Both the position numbers and the translations under genes were made by a program. Source: MGBC163016 sp964631345 (GTDB lineage Bacteria; Actinomycetota; Coriobacteriia; Coriobacteriales; Eggerthellaceae). From it: a stretch of DNA of 64,000 nucleotides. The notes under the pieces were generated by a model. It did no database searches, was not told where the DNA came from, and saw nothing but the letters and a program-made list of their open reading frames with translations. Shown piece after piece: positions 25,970-34,283 of this stretch. Where the stretch lies: the NCBI GenBank assembly GCA_964631345.1, contig CAZVWE010000003.1, forward strand, positions 1 through 64,000. Direction: 5' to 3'. The stretch's first letter is position 1, and each line of letters begins with the position of its first letter.

Positions 25970-26566
25970 CTATTCTGTAGCCTCTTCTTCTGAGGAGTTA
26001 GCAGCTTCATCGTCTGCTTGCACTTCTTCTGCGCCTTCAGCATCGAGTTCCTGTGCCTCTTTCTCTGCAGCTTCAGCCTCAGCTGCTGCAGCTGCTTCTG
26101 CGGCGGCCGCAGCTTCTGCTTCCTTTTTCTTACGTTCGTTAGCTTTTGCCTCAATTTTCAGCTGTGCATCGCGACGTTTTGCCTTTTCTTTTGATGCTTC
26201 TTCTAAAGCCTTCTTGCGAGCCTCTTTTGCCGCAGCCTTTTTGTTTCCAGTCTTTGCAGCTACTGGGCGCTTTGGTGCCTCATAGGCTTTTCTGTCAGCA
26301 TCTGTAACTACGGTATTTGCAAGCTTCATAATTCCGCTTTTACGATTTGCGGCCTGATTCTTTTTAATAACACCTTTTGAAACAGCTTTATCCATCAATC
26401 TGCAAGCTGCACATGCATAAGCGTATGCCTCTTTACCATTTCCAGCTTCTACTGCGTCTTTAACACGCCTTGTTGCAGTCTTAAGCTCGCTTTTAACTGC
26501 ACGATTGCGCATACGGCTTTTCTCATTGGTGATGATTCTTTTTTTCTGCGACTTAATGTTTGCCAT
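25970..26566 (-). CDS. rpsT: 30S ribosomal protein S20 with long C-terminal tail
   Basis: Binds 16S rRNA early in 30S assembly. Residues 1-88 are a full S20 domain (MANIKSQKKRIITNEKSR, then SRMRNRAVKSELKT and GVIKKNQAANRKSGIMK). S20 normally ends near here, but this protein runs on to 198. The extra 110 residues are first basic (about 91-150, Lys/Arg/Ala) and then strongly acidic and Ala/Glu-rich (about 150-198), probably a long helix plus a disordered tail. The reading frame is continuous. Placement beside holA is the usual one. The function of the tail is unknown. Confidence 0.93.
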   Translation of the reverse strand: MANIKSQKKRIITNEKSRMRNRAVKSELKTATRRVKDAVEAGNGKEAYAYACAACRLMDKAVSKGVIKKNQAANRKSGIMKLANTVVTDADRKAYEAPKRPVAAKTGNKKAAAKEARKKALEEASKEKAKRRDAQLKIEAKANERKKKEAEAAAAAEAAAAAEAEAAEKEAQELDAEGAEEVQADDEAANSSEEEATE

Positions 26567-26995
26567 TCTTACAACCCTTTCAACTAGCTACTTAAAGTAA
26601 AACGTATTTTTTTAAGCACACATAATGAAACAAACTCAATTAAGTATGCCAGCGTAAGCTATATGACTTGGGATTTGTCGCAGACGACACAAGGACATGC
26701 GAGATCACATGAAAAAATGCGGCAAGCTGGATTTTTATGCCGCGTTGGCCTTGAGCCATCAGCGCACCAATCTTTACAGCCATGTCTGCAGATTCAGAGT
26801 ACTCACGTATTCCGAAACGGTTTCGCTGAACGCAATGCGATAGAATACCCCATTGTTGTGGTTATGTCACGATAAATCTTCTCTATGAACAACGATGGTT
26901 AAGATTTATTCAGAATTAAACAAAGGCATAAGCAATAAAAGACATAGGACTATACATAAGCAACAAAATTTGCATAAACGGAGACAAGAACAAGC
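26567..26995. other. 429-base gap between rpsT and lepA
   Basis: Contains the leaders of two divergent genes. The outer parts are AT-rich; the centre (about 26660-26870) is more GC-rich. It holds a hairpin at about 26717-26744 (ATGCGGCA with TGCCGCGT) and a GTATTC/GAATAC pair at about 26807-26847. On the minus strand the centre reads as about 70 codons without a stop (including SESADMAVKIGALMAQG), but with no good start and no known family. I cannot say whether it is a gene remnant, an RNA or plain leader. Confidence 0.4.
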
Positions 26996-28801
26996 ATGCA
27001 TCAAGATATGAATTTAATCAGAAATTTCTCGATCATTGCCCATATTGATCATGGGAAATCCACGCTTTCAGATCGTATTTTAGAGCTTACCGGAACGGTT
27101 GCTGAAAGGGATATGCAAGAACAGCTGCTAGATACTATGGATATAGAGCGTGAACGAGGAATTACTATCAAAAGTCAGGCGGTTCGTGTCGATTACACCG
27201 CAGATGATGGAAATACATATCAGCTGAATTTGATTGATACTCCAGGGCATGTTGATTTTACATATGAAGTATCTCGATCCCTTGCAGCTTGTGAGGGTGC
27301 GGTTCTTGTCGTCGATGCAACTCAAGGAGTTGAGGCTCAAACTGTTGCAAACGCAATGCTTGCAATGAATGCTAACTTAGAAATCATTCCGCTAATCAAT
27401 AAAATCGATCTTCCAGCAGCAGAGCCTGAACGCGTAAAAGCTGAAATTGAAGACGGGCTTGCTATACCTGCAGATGATGCGGTTTTAGCTTCCGGGAAAA
27501 CAGGCGAAGGCGTAAAAGATTTACTTGAAGCGGTTGTCTATGACATTCCTGCTCCAGAAGGCGATCCTGATGCTCCTTTGAGAGCCCTTATCTTTGATAG
27601 CTACTTTGATGCATACAGAGGCGTCGTTGCACTTATCCGCATAGTTGATGGGTATATAAACCAAGGCATGCGTATCAAAATGCTAGCAACCGGCATAGAA
27701 GCACTTGTTGAAGAGGTTGGTGTTAGACGTCCAAATGAAACGCCGCTAGAAACACTAAGTACCGGTGAAGTTGGATATCTAGTTACAGGGCTTAAGGATG
27801 TAAGTCAGGTTAAGGTAGGAGATACCATCACTTTTGCAAAGGATGGTACAGATGATGCTCTTCCTGGATATCGCGAGGCTAAGCCCATGGTGTTTACAGG
27901 CCTTTATCCTATTGAGGGAGATCAATACGAACCTTTGAAAGAAGCACTTGAGAAGCTTTCATTAAATGATCCAGCGCTTGTATGGGAGCCAGAAACATCC
28001 CATGCTCTCGGTTTTGGTTTTAGGGTTGGATTTTTGGGTCTACTCCACATGGAAGTTATTAAAGAAAGACTAGAGCGTGAATTTGGTCTTGATTTGTTAG
28101 CAACTGCACCTTCTGTGGAATACAAAGTGATTATGCGAAGCGGGGAAGTGCAATCTGTCCACTCTCCGCAAGAGATGCCAGATCCAGGAACATATGATGC
28201 TATAGAAGAGCCGTACTTAAAGGCAAAAATTCTCATACCACCTGACTATATAGGGGCGGTTATGGATCTAACCGTTGCACGTCGTGGAATATTCGTCACG
28301 ATGAATTACCTCTCAGAAACCACAGTCGAAATGCTTTGGGAAATCCCTTTGTCTGAGTTGATTATGGATTTCTTTGATAAGTTGAAAAGTTCAACCAAGG
28401 GCTACGCTAGCTTAGATTACGAACTTGAGGGGTACAAAAAATCTGACCTTGTTAAACTTGATATTTTGCTTGCTGGAAAGTCGATCGATGCGCTTTCATT
28501 TATTGTGCATAAAGACAAAGCCTATGACAGAGGTCGCGTTCTTACAGAAAAACTGAAAGAGATAATCCCTCGTCAGATGTTTGAAGTTCCAATACAGGCC
28601 GCAATTGGTGGCAGAGTTTTGGCAAGGCAAACCGTTAAGGCGAAACGTAAAGACGTACTAGCAAAGTGCTATGGTGGAGATATCACAAGAAAGCGTAAGC
28701 TATTGGAAAAGCAAAAAGCTGGCAAAAAACGCATGAAGGCAATTGGAAATGTTGAGGTGCCGCAAGAGGCATTTATGGCGATACTTAAGGTAGACGATTA
28801 A
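26996..28801 (+). CDS. lepA: elongation factor 4 (LepA), translational GTPase
   Basis: GTPase acting on ribosomes, linked to back-translocation and 30S assembly. The G1 motif AHIDHGKST is near residue 16, DTPGHVDF near 81 and NKIDLP near 135. The LepA-specific C-terminal domain ends with ITRKRKLLEKQKAGKKRMK and the characteristic PQEAFMAILK. Length 601 is normal. The start could also be the ATG three codons in. Its stop overlaps the next small gene (TAATG). Confidence 0.97.
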   Translation: MHQDMNLIRNFSIIAHIDHGKSTLSDRILELTGTVAERDMQEQLLDTMDIERERGITIKSQAVRVDYTADDGNTYQLNLIDTPGHVDFTYEVSRSLAACEGAVLVVDATQGVEAQTVANAMLAMNANLEIIPLINKIDLPAAEPERVKAEIEDGLAIPADDAVLASGKTGEGVKDLLEAVVYDIPAPEGDPDAPLRALIFDSYFDAYRGVVALIRIVDGYINQGMRIKMLATGIEALVEEVGVRRPNETPLETLSTGEVGYLVTGLKDVSQVKVGDTITFAKDGTDDALPGYREAKPMVFTGLYPIEGDQYEPLKEALEKLSLNDPALVWEPETSHALGFGFRVGFLGLLHMEVIKERLEREFGLDLLATAPSVEYKVIMRSGEVQSVHSPQEMPDPGTYDAIEEPYLKAKILIPPDYIGAVMDLTVARRGIFVTMNYLSETTVEMLWEIPLSELIMDFFDKLKSSTKGYASLDYELEGYKKSDLVKLDILLAGKSIDALSFIVHKDKAYDRGRVLTEKLKEIIPRQMFEVPIQAAIGGRVLARQTVKAKRKDVLAKCYGGDITRKRKLLEKQKAGKKRMKAIGNVEVPQEAFMAILKVDD

Positions 28802-29001
28802 TGGCAAAACGCGATGATTACGACTGGTTAGAAGACCCTTTCGACGATAAGAAAATTGAGGAAGAAAGCCAAACACCAAAGATGTCTGGCATCTCTTGTG
28901 CTCTTATTGCATTGGCTGTTATTGTGATTTTTCTGATCATTGGAGCGCTAAGTTTTTCGGCGTGCTCTGTTTTAACGCTTGGTTCTGGATTAGGTATATA
29001 G
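28801..29001 (+). CDS. small single-pass membrane protein
   Basis: No family recognised. 66 residues: a charged, acidic N terminus (about 1-28), one hydrophobic helix (about 31-53) and a short Gly/Ser-rich end. Its ATG overlaps the lepA stop codon, so it is translationally coupled to lepA, and dus follows 22 bases later. The tight coupling and sensible composition favour a real gene, though small frames downstream of stops can arise by chance. Confidence 0.6.
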   Translation: MAKRDDYDWLEDPFDDKKIEEESQTPKMSGISCALIALAVIVIFLIIGALSFSACSVLTLGSGLGI

Positions 29002-29023
29002 CTTAAAGCGCCATTAAGAATAT

Positions 29024-30004
29024 ATGTCAGACAGCACATTGGACACCTTTGTTAATACACCTGTTTTTTTAGCCCCAATGGCAGGTATAAGTGATGTGGT
29101 GATGCGAAAAATCTGTACAGATTTTGGTGCAGATTTAACTTATTGTGAAATGGTTTCTGCAAAAGGTCTTTCGTATTCCAGTGAAAAAACACGCGCTCTT
29201 TTAAATCCAATAGATGAAAACGATAAATTTGCTGTTCAGATATTTGGACATGAGCCTTCCGTTATGAAAGAAGAGGCTTCATGGATTGAGGATGTGTTAA
29301 AGGAAAAACTTGTCCTTATCGATATAAATATGGGTTGTCCTGCTAGAAAAATCATCAAAAAGCAAGACGGCAGTGCATTGATGGAAAATCCAAAACTTGC
29401 TGCAGAAATTGTTTCGTCTGTTAAATCAGCCGTAAAATCCCCTGTCACATGCAAGTTTAGACGAGGTGTTTATATAGGGGATGAAACCGCTCCTGAATTT
29501 GCAAAAACTATGGAAGCGGCAGGTGCAGATGCAGTATGTATTCATGGAAGATTTGCGCGCCAAATGTATAGCGGTAATTCTGATTTAGGAGTTATTAAAC
29601 GCGTAAAAGATGCAGTCGCAATTCCCGTTATTGGAAATGGCGACATTAGATCAGGTAAAGACGCACTTAGAATGCTTGATGTGACGGCATGTGACGCATT
29701 AATGATAGCCAGAGGCGCTATTGGTAATCCTTGGATTTTTCAAGAGGTTAAAGCAGCGCTTTCAGGAATTGAAAGCCCCGATCTTCCGGATATAAAGACA
29801 AGGATGGATCAAGCTGCGAGGCATGCGCGAATGTTATGTGAAATGCCATCGGGTGCACATAAGATGCGAAGACATGCGATGGCTTATGTTGCAGGACTTC
29901 CAGGGGCTGCACGTGCGCGTGGAATGATCAATAGATGTGAATGCGCTGATGATTTTGAAGAAGTGTTTAGAAACTTAGCTGATTATTCGCAAATGATTGG
30001 ATAA
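29024..30004 (+). CDS. dus: tRNA-dihydrouridine synthase
   Basis: FMN enzyme reducing uridines in the tRNA D loop. LAPMAGISD near the start, the catalytic cysteine in NMGCPARKIIKKQDGSALM (C105), VIGNGDIRSGKDA and ARGAIGNPW are all typical of the DusB group. Length 326. Probably in one transcript with lepA and hemW (gap of three bases to hemW). Which uridine is modified cannot be read from sequence. Confidence 0.93.
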   Translation: MSDSTLDTFVNTPVFLAPMAGISDVVMRKICTDFGADLTYCEMVSAKGLSYSSEKTRALLNPIDENDKFAVQIFGHEPSVMKEEASWIEDVLKEKLVLIDINMGCPARKIIKKQDGSALMENPKLAAEIVSSVKSAVKSPVTCKFRRGVYIGDETAPEFAKTMEAAGADAVCIHGRFARQMYSGNSDLGVIKRVKDAVAIPVIGNGDIRSGKDALRMLDVTACDALMIARGAIGNPWIFQEVKAALSGIESPDLPDIKTRMDQAARHARMLCEMPSGAHKMRRHAMAYVAGLPGAARARGMINRCECADDFEEVFRNLADYSQMIG

Positions 30005-30007
30005 TTT

Positions 30008-31120
30008 ATGCCTCACGATAAATATAAATCGCTTTATCTGCACATTCCCTTTTGTAAGTCGAGATGTGCATATTGCGACTTTACAACCACGGCGGTTGAT
30101 GCAGCTTCACCTGAAGTTGAACAATATATCGAGTGGATGATTAAAGAAATTAGACGTCAATCAAAAGCTGATGAACTTACCGATATCGAAACTATCTACA
30201 TAGGTGGCGGAACTCCGACACATCTAGGCACAAAGAAACTGACGGAAATCCTATACGCTATATCGGTTTCCGTTGATCTTAATAATGTAAAAGAGTTTTC
30301 AATAGAGGCAAACCCTGAAAGCATAAACGAGAGGTTGATTGCCGATATTTGGGCATTAGGTGTTGATCGTATATCAATTGGTGTCCAAAGCTTTAATAAC
30401 AACGTTCTTCAAACATTGAATAGACCACATGTATCCGATGATGCAAAACGTGCGATTCAAGACGCATTAACCCGTTTTGAAAATGTGAGTATTGATCTTA
30501 TGTGCGGGCTTCCTGGGCAAGACATAAATCAATTTAAATCCGATATTGAAACAGCCATCAATTTGGGTGTTAAACACTTAAGCGTCTATCCTCTAGCCAT
30601 TGAGCAGGGGACTTTATTTGAGAAGCTTCTTCTTAAGAATAGACTCGAACTTCCAAGTGAAGATGAACAAACAGACATGATGTGTATGGCACATGATGTC
30701 TTAGAAAATGCAGGGTTTAATCAATACGAAGTGGCAAGTTATGCAATTCCAGGATATGAGTGTAGGCATAATATTTCATATTGGACTGCTAAACCTTATT
30801 TAGGCATTGGTAAATCCGCAGCAACTATGACACAAAACGAGTCAAGGCGCATGCGGGTACAAGATGGTCAAGTCACAGATGATCTAAATAAAAAACAGAT
30901 GGCTGCAGAAGATGCAATGCTTCGAATGCGAATGAATGCGGGAATTCCGAATGAGATATATCTTCAGCTATTACACGAACTCCCCGAGCTTAAAGCCTGC
31001 CTTTTAGGTTTATCTGAGAAAGGCCTTTGTGAAAAGACAGATAGAGGTTGGATCCCAACAAAAATTGGCTGGCTTTACGGTAACGAATTATATGGTGCAT
31101 TACTGGATTTAGCCCCTTGA
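30008..31120 (+). CDS. hemW: radical SAM heme chaperone HemW
   Basis: The radical SAM cluster motif CKSRCAYC (C16, C20, C23) follows YLHIPF, the HemW form of the CxxxCxxC motif. The IYIGGGTPT strand and SIGVQSFN are also typical. HemW was long annotated as an oxygen-independent coproporphyrinogen oxidase but lacks that activity; it binds heme and helps insert it. Length 370 is right for HemW. The lepA-hemW-hrcA-dnaJ order is common in Gram-positives. Confidence 0.93.
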   Translation: MPHDKYKSLYLHIPFCKSRCAYCDFTTTAVDAASPEVEQYIEWMIKEIRRQSKADELTDIETIYIGGGTPTHLGTKKLTEILYAISVSVDLNNVKEFSIEANPESINERLIADIWALGVDRISIGVQSFNNNVLQTLNRPHVSDDAKRAIQDALTRFENVSIDLMCGLPGQDINQFKSDIETAINLGVKHLSVYPLAIEQGTLFEKLLLKNRLELPSEDEQTDMMCMAHDVLENAGFNQYEVASYAIPGYECRHNISYWTAKPYLGIGKSAATMTQNESRRMRVQDGQVTDDLNKKQMAAEDAMLRMRMNAGIPNEIYLQLLHELPELKACLLGLSEKGLCEKTDRGWIPTKIGWLYGNELYGALLDLAP

Positions 31121-31123
31121 TTA

Positions 31124-31150
31124 TTAGCACTCTTATTGCATGACTGCTAG
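31124..31150. promoter_or_regulatory. CIRCE operator for HrcA
   Basis: TTAGCACTC, nine bases, then GACTGCTAG. The left half is a perfect CIRCE half-site and the spacing is canonical, while the right half has two mismatches to GAGTGCTAA. A further half-site-like TAGTGCTAA lies at 31173-31181. It sits three bases after hemW and 47 before hrcA, so HrcA should repress hrcA-dnaJ from here. Confidence 0.85.
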
Positions 31151-31197
31151 AATGACGCTAACAAACTAGATTTAGTGCTAAAGCAAAAGGAGTAAAC

Positions 31198-32241
31198 ATG
31201 CTCTCTGACCGACGTCAGCGAATACTTTGTGCGCTGATAGAGGAATATGTAGCAAATGCGCTTCCTGTTGGATCGCGTACTATAACCGAGAGGTATGGTC
31301 TGGGTGTAAGTCCTGCGACTGTACGAAACGAACTTTCAGCATTAGAAGAAGAGGGCTACATTACACAGCCCCATACATCTGCTGGAAGAATTCCAACTGA
31401 TGCAGGTTATCGTCAATTCGTGGACAGACTTGTTGAATCCGGCATTATGCAGGGGATGAACCCTTACGAACCTTTGCTCTCACAACTAAAAGAAACTGCA
31501 AGCGCTATAGATGATCTAATCGAGAAGATGTCTATGCAGCTTACAAAGCTTACGGATTGTCTGTCGATAGTTACAGCTCCGGTTTCTGAGTTTACTAAGG
31601 TTCGACAGATTTCTTTAGTTTCACTTTCAAATAGACAGGCGCTAGCAATTGTGGTTGGACAAGATGGACAGGTCATAAACGAATCTTTCATCTTTGATGA
31701 AGATGTTACACCTGCTAGGCTTTCCAAGGTTGAACGCACCTTAAAGCTGATCCTTCAAGACAATACGCTAGATGACTTAAAAGATGAGGCTATTTTTCAA
31801 CGGGATGATACTTGTAATGACTTGCTCGTTAAAAAAATCCTTGAAGCTCTTATTCCAAGAATGAAAGAGGCTGGTCTTTCAAAGACCGCCCGAATGGGAA
31901 TGAGCGCCCTTATGAAAAAACCCGAGTTTCACAACTCAGAGGCTTTGCTTCCAATAATGGAAATTCTTGAAGATGACACGGTTTTATTTTCTGCGTTTGA
32001 TTCTAATGCTGGATCTAGTGGAGATGTGGTTGTTCGCATTGGTGGGGAAAATGCGAAAGAGGGCCTATCGGGAGTTTCTGTTGTAGCCGGCACTTATGGA
32101 ATGGGGTCTTCTAGAGGCATTGTTGCCGTAATTGGGCCTAAAAGAATGGATTACTCAAAAGTTATTGAATCAGTAATTGCCGCAAAGACCACTTTAAATA
32201 AACCTGATGTTAAAAATCATAGTGAAGGAGCGAGTCTGTAG
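31198..32241 (+). CDS. hrcA: heat-inducible transcription repressor HrcA
   Basis: Represses heat-shock genes by binding CIRCE. The N-terminal winged helix (LSDRRQRILCALIEEYVANA, SPATVRNELSALEEEGYI, HTSAGRIPTDAGYRQFVD) is diagnostic, and the GAF-like C-terminal region ends with GPKRMDYSKVI. Length 347 is normal. A CIRCE element lies just upstream, which supports autoregulation. Directly abuts dnaJ with no gap; dnaK, grpE and groEL are not in this window. Confidence 0.97.
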   Translation: MLSDRRQRILCALIEEYVANALPVGSRTITERYGLGVSPATVRNELSALEEEGYITQPHTSAGRIPTDAGYRQFVDRLVESGIMQGMNPYEPLLSQLKETASAIDDLIEKMSMQLTKLTDCLSIVTAPVSEFTKVRQISLVSLSNRQALAIVVGQDGQVINESFIFDEDVTPARLSKVERTLKLILQDNTLDDLKDEAIFQRDDTCNDLLVKKILEALIPRMKEAGLSKTARMGMSALMKKPEFHNSEALLPIMEILEDDTVLFSAFDSNAGSSGDVVVRIGGENAKEGLSGVSVVAGTYGMGSSRGIVAVIGPKRMDYSKVIESVIAAKTTLNKPDVKNHSEGASL

Positions 32242-33363
32242 ATGCCAACAGCGACTAAAGATTTATATGAGATTCTAGGCGTTTCACGAAATGCTACAGA
32301 GGCAGATATCAAAAAAGCATTTCGTAAAAGGGCGAGAGAATTGCATCCCGATGTAAACAAATCTGAAAATGCTGAAGAGCAATTCAAGGAGTTAAATGAA
32401 GCATACGATGTCTTATCGGATGCGAACAAGCGCGCCCAATACGATAGGTTTGGGACAATCCCGGGCGCTGGATCAGCAGGGTCTGGGTATGTAGATTTCG
32501 AAGATATCTTTGGTGGCTTCGGGGGAATGGGAGACTTCTTCTCAAGCTTCTTTGGTGGAGGTGCAGGGCGCTCTCAAACGGTGCAACGAGAAGGCCGCGA
32601 TATGGGATTGAGCGTTAATATTTCCCTTAAAGAAGCTGCAAGTGGAATAAAAAAAGAAGTCGTTTACAACCGCATGGCTACATGCACAGAATGCGGCGGC
32701 AGCGGTCTTGGTGCAGATGGCAAGCAGGTAACGTGTACAGAATGTGACGGAACGGGCACTGTTGTAACAGTTCAACAAACCTTTCTTGGAAGTATGCGCT
32801 CACAAACAACTTGTAGAGCTTGCGGTGGCACAGGGCATATTATCGAAGGGGAATGTGAAGAGTGTAATGGGGACGGTCGTGTACCTGATAGACAGAGGGT
32901 CTCAGTTGATATCCCTGCAGGTATTCGCGATGGTCAACAGATGCGTGTTCCCGATCTTGGAGAAGCAGGGTATCAAGGTGCAAAAACGGGTGATTTGATA
33001 GTAACCGTTAGAATCGAGCGGGATGATTTCTTTGAGCGTGATGGCGATGATTTGCATGTACGTATAACCATCCCGATGACGCAGGCTGCTCTTGGCGGAA
33101 AGGTTGAGATTCCAGGAATTCTGGAAGATGAGACAGTGTCTGTTCGAATTCCTAAAGCTACGCAATTTGGAGATATCGTAAAAGTGAAGGGTTATGGCAT
33201 GCCGCGTGTTCGCGATGACTCTAGAGGGACACTATATATTCACATCGATATAGAAATTCCAAAGAGACTTTCTAAAAAGGAAAAGCGTCTGCTTGAAAAT
33301 CTAGCAGACGAAATGGGTGATGATATTGGCGAGTTGCAAGCTACTTTAGACAAGCTCGATTAA
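32242..33363 (+). CDS. dnaJ: chaperone protein DnaJ
   Basis: Co-chaperone stimulating DnaK. The J domain (about 5-70) contains HPD in ELHPDVNKS, followed by a Gly/Phe region, and four CxxCxGxG zinc repeats (CTECGGSG, CTECDGTG, CRACGGTG, CEECNGDG) lie at about 150-215. The C-terminal substrate-binding domains are complete. Length 373. It follows hrcA immediately, so it is heat-shock controlled through CIRCE. The hrcA-dnaJ pairing without grpE and dnaK between is typical of Actinomycetota. Confidence 0.97.
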   Translation: MPTATKDLYEILGVSRNATEADIKKAFRKRARELHPDVNKSENAEEQFKELNEAYDVLSDANKRAQYDRFGTIPGAGSAGSGYVDFEDIFGGFGGMGDFFSSFFGGGAGRSQTVQREGRDMGLSVNISLKEAASGIKKEVVYNRMATCTECGGSGLGADGKQVTCTECDGTGTVVTVQQTFLGSMRSQTTCRACGGTGHIIEGECEECNGDGRVPDRQRVSVDIPAGIRDGQQMRVPDLGEAGYQGAKTGDLIVTVRIERDDFFERDGDDLHVRITIPMTQAALGGKVEIPGILEDETVSVRIPKATQFGDIVKVKGYGMPRVRDDSRGTLYIHIDIEIPKRLSKKEKRLLENLADEMGDDIGELQATLDKLD

Positions 33364-33389
33364 CTCTATTTAGAGCTTCTTATAAAGCC

Positions 33390-34283
33390 ATGTCACTTCC
33401 TAGGTATTTTCTAGAAACACAAATCATAGCCAATGAGCGTTTGGAGCCTTTTCAGCTTCAGCTCTCATCTGATGATGCTCATCATTTTCAAGTAACAAGA
33501 ATTGCGCGTGGTGAGCATATAGCAGTAATTGATGCTTCATCAGATTATTTTGAATTAGAAGTTACAGATATTTTTAATAATGAAATATGGGTAAAAATCG
33601 CTCAAAGACAAATAGTTCAGTCAAGGGATTATTCAATACATCTATATCAAGGACTTGCCAAGGGAGATAAGGTAGATACAGTAATTCGCCAAGCAACAGA
33701 AATTGGAGTTTCTGGATTTACGATTTTTAGCTCAAGTAGGGCTGTTGTGCGTCTTGATGAAAAAAAGGCTTTAGCAAAGCAAAAAAGATGGCGCGCAATT
33801 GCAAAGAGTGCAGCAATGCAATCTGGTCAAAACTTTATTCCAGAAATTAATCAACCTTGTTCTTTGAAATCTGTGCTGGACTCTATGAAGAACCATGATG
33901 CACTTATTGTTTTTTGGGAAGAAGCTGAAACTTCAGTAGGTGTTGGCCAGGTATTAAAAACTCTATTACCGCAAAAATTTGATATTGCGAATGAAAATTA
34001 TGCCTTGAATCTACCCTTACATGATTCAGAAGGCTTATGCGGTGATGATACGATTACAACTCCAACAGCATTTTCTGTTGGAGTTGTAATAGGGCCTGAA
34101 GGTGGTCTATCAGAAGATGAGGTAAATATTATTCTTTCTGCAAACAAAAATTCCGGATTAGCAAGCCTTGGTTCATCAATTTTGAGAACAGAAACAGCTG
34201 GCGTTATAGCGTGTGCACTCGTGATATATGAATGCGGTGGGTTGGGCAATACCCACAAGAACGCAAGAGAAGTTATCGAATGA
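33390..34283 (+). CDS. rsmE: 16S rRNA m3U1498 methyltransferase RsmE
   Basis: SPOUT-fold enzyme methylating U1498 of 16S rRNA. The N-terminal PUA-like domain (HHFQVTRIARGEHIAVID) and C-terminal knot (VVIGPEGGLSEDEV, LGSSILRTETAGVIAC) are clear. At 297 residues it is longer than the usual 240-250, because about 35 extra residues lie just before the GPEGG strand. The dnaJ-rsmE order is common in Gram-positives. It overlaps mtaB by four bases. Confidence 0.93.
   Translation: MSLPRYFLETQIIANERLEPFQLQLSSDDAHHFQVTRIARGEHIAVIDASSDYFELEVTDIFNNEIWVKIAQRQIVQSRDYSIHLYQGLAKGDKVDTVIRQATEIGVSGFTIFSSSRAVVRLDEKKALAKQKRWRAIAKSAAMQSGQNFIPEINQPCSLKSVLDSMKNHDALIVFWEEAETSVGVGQVLKTLLPQKFDIANENYALNLPLHDSEGLCGDDTITTPTAFSVGVVIGPEGGLSEDEVNIILSANKNSGLASLGSSILRTETAGVIACALVIYECGGLGNTHKNAREVIE

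Noticed and set aside
26663..26875. 70-codon plus-strand frame between rpsT and lepA
   Set aside because: No ribosome binding site, no known similarity and unnatural composition; likely chance.
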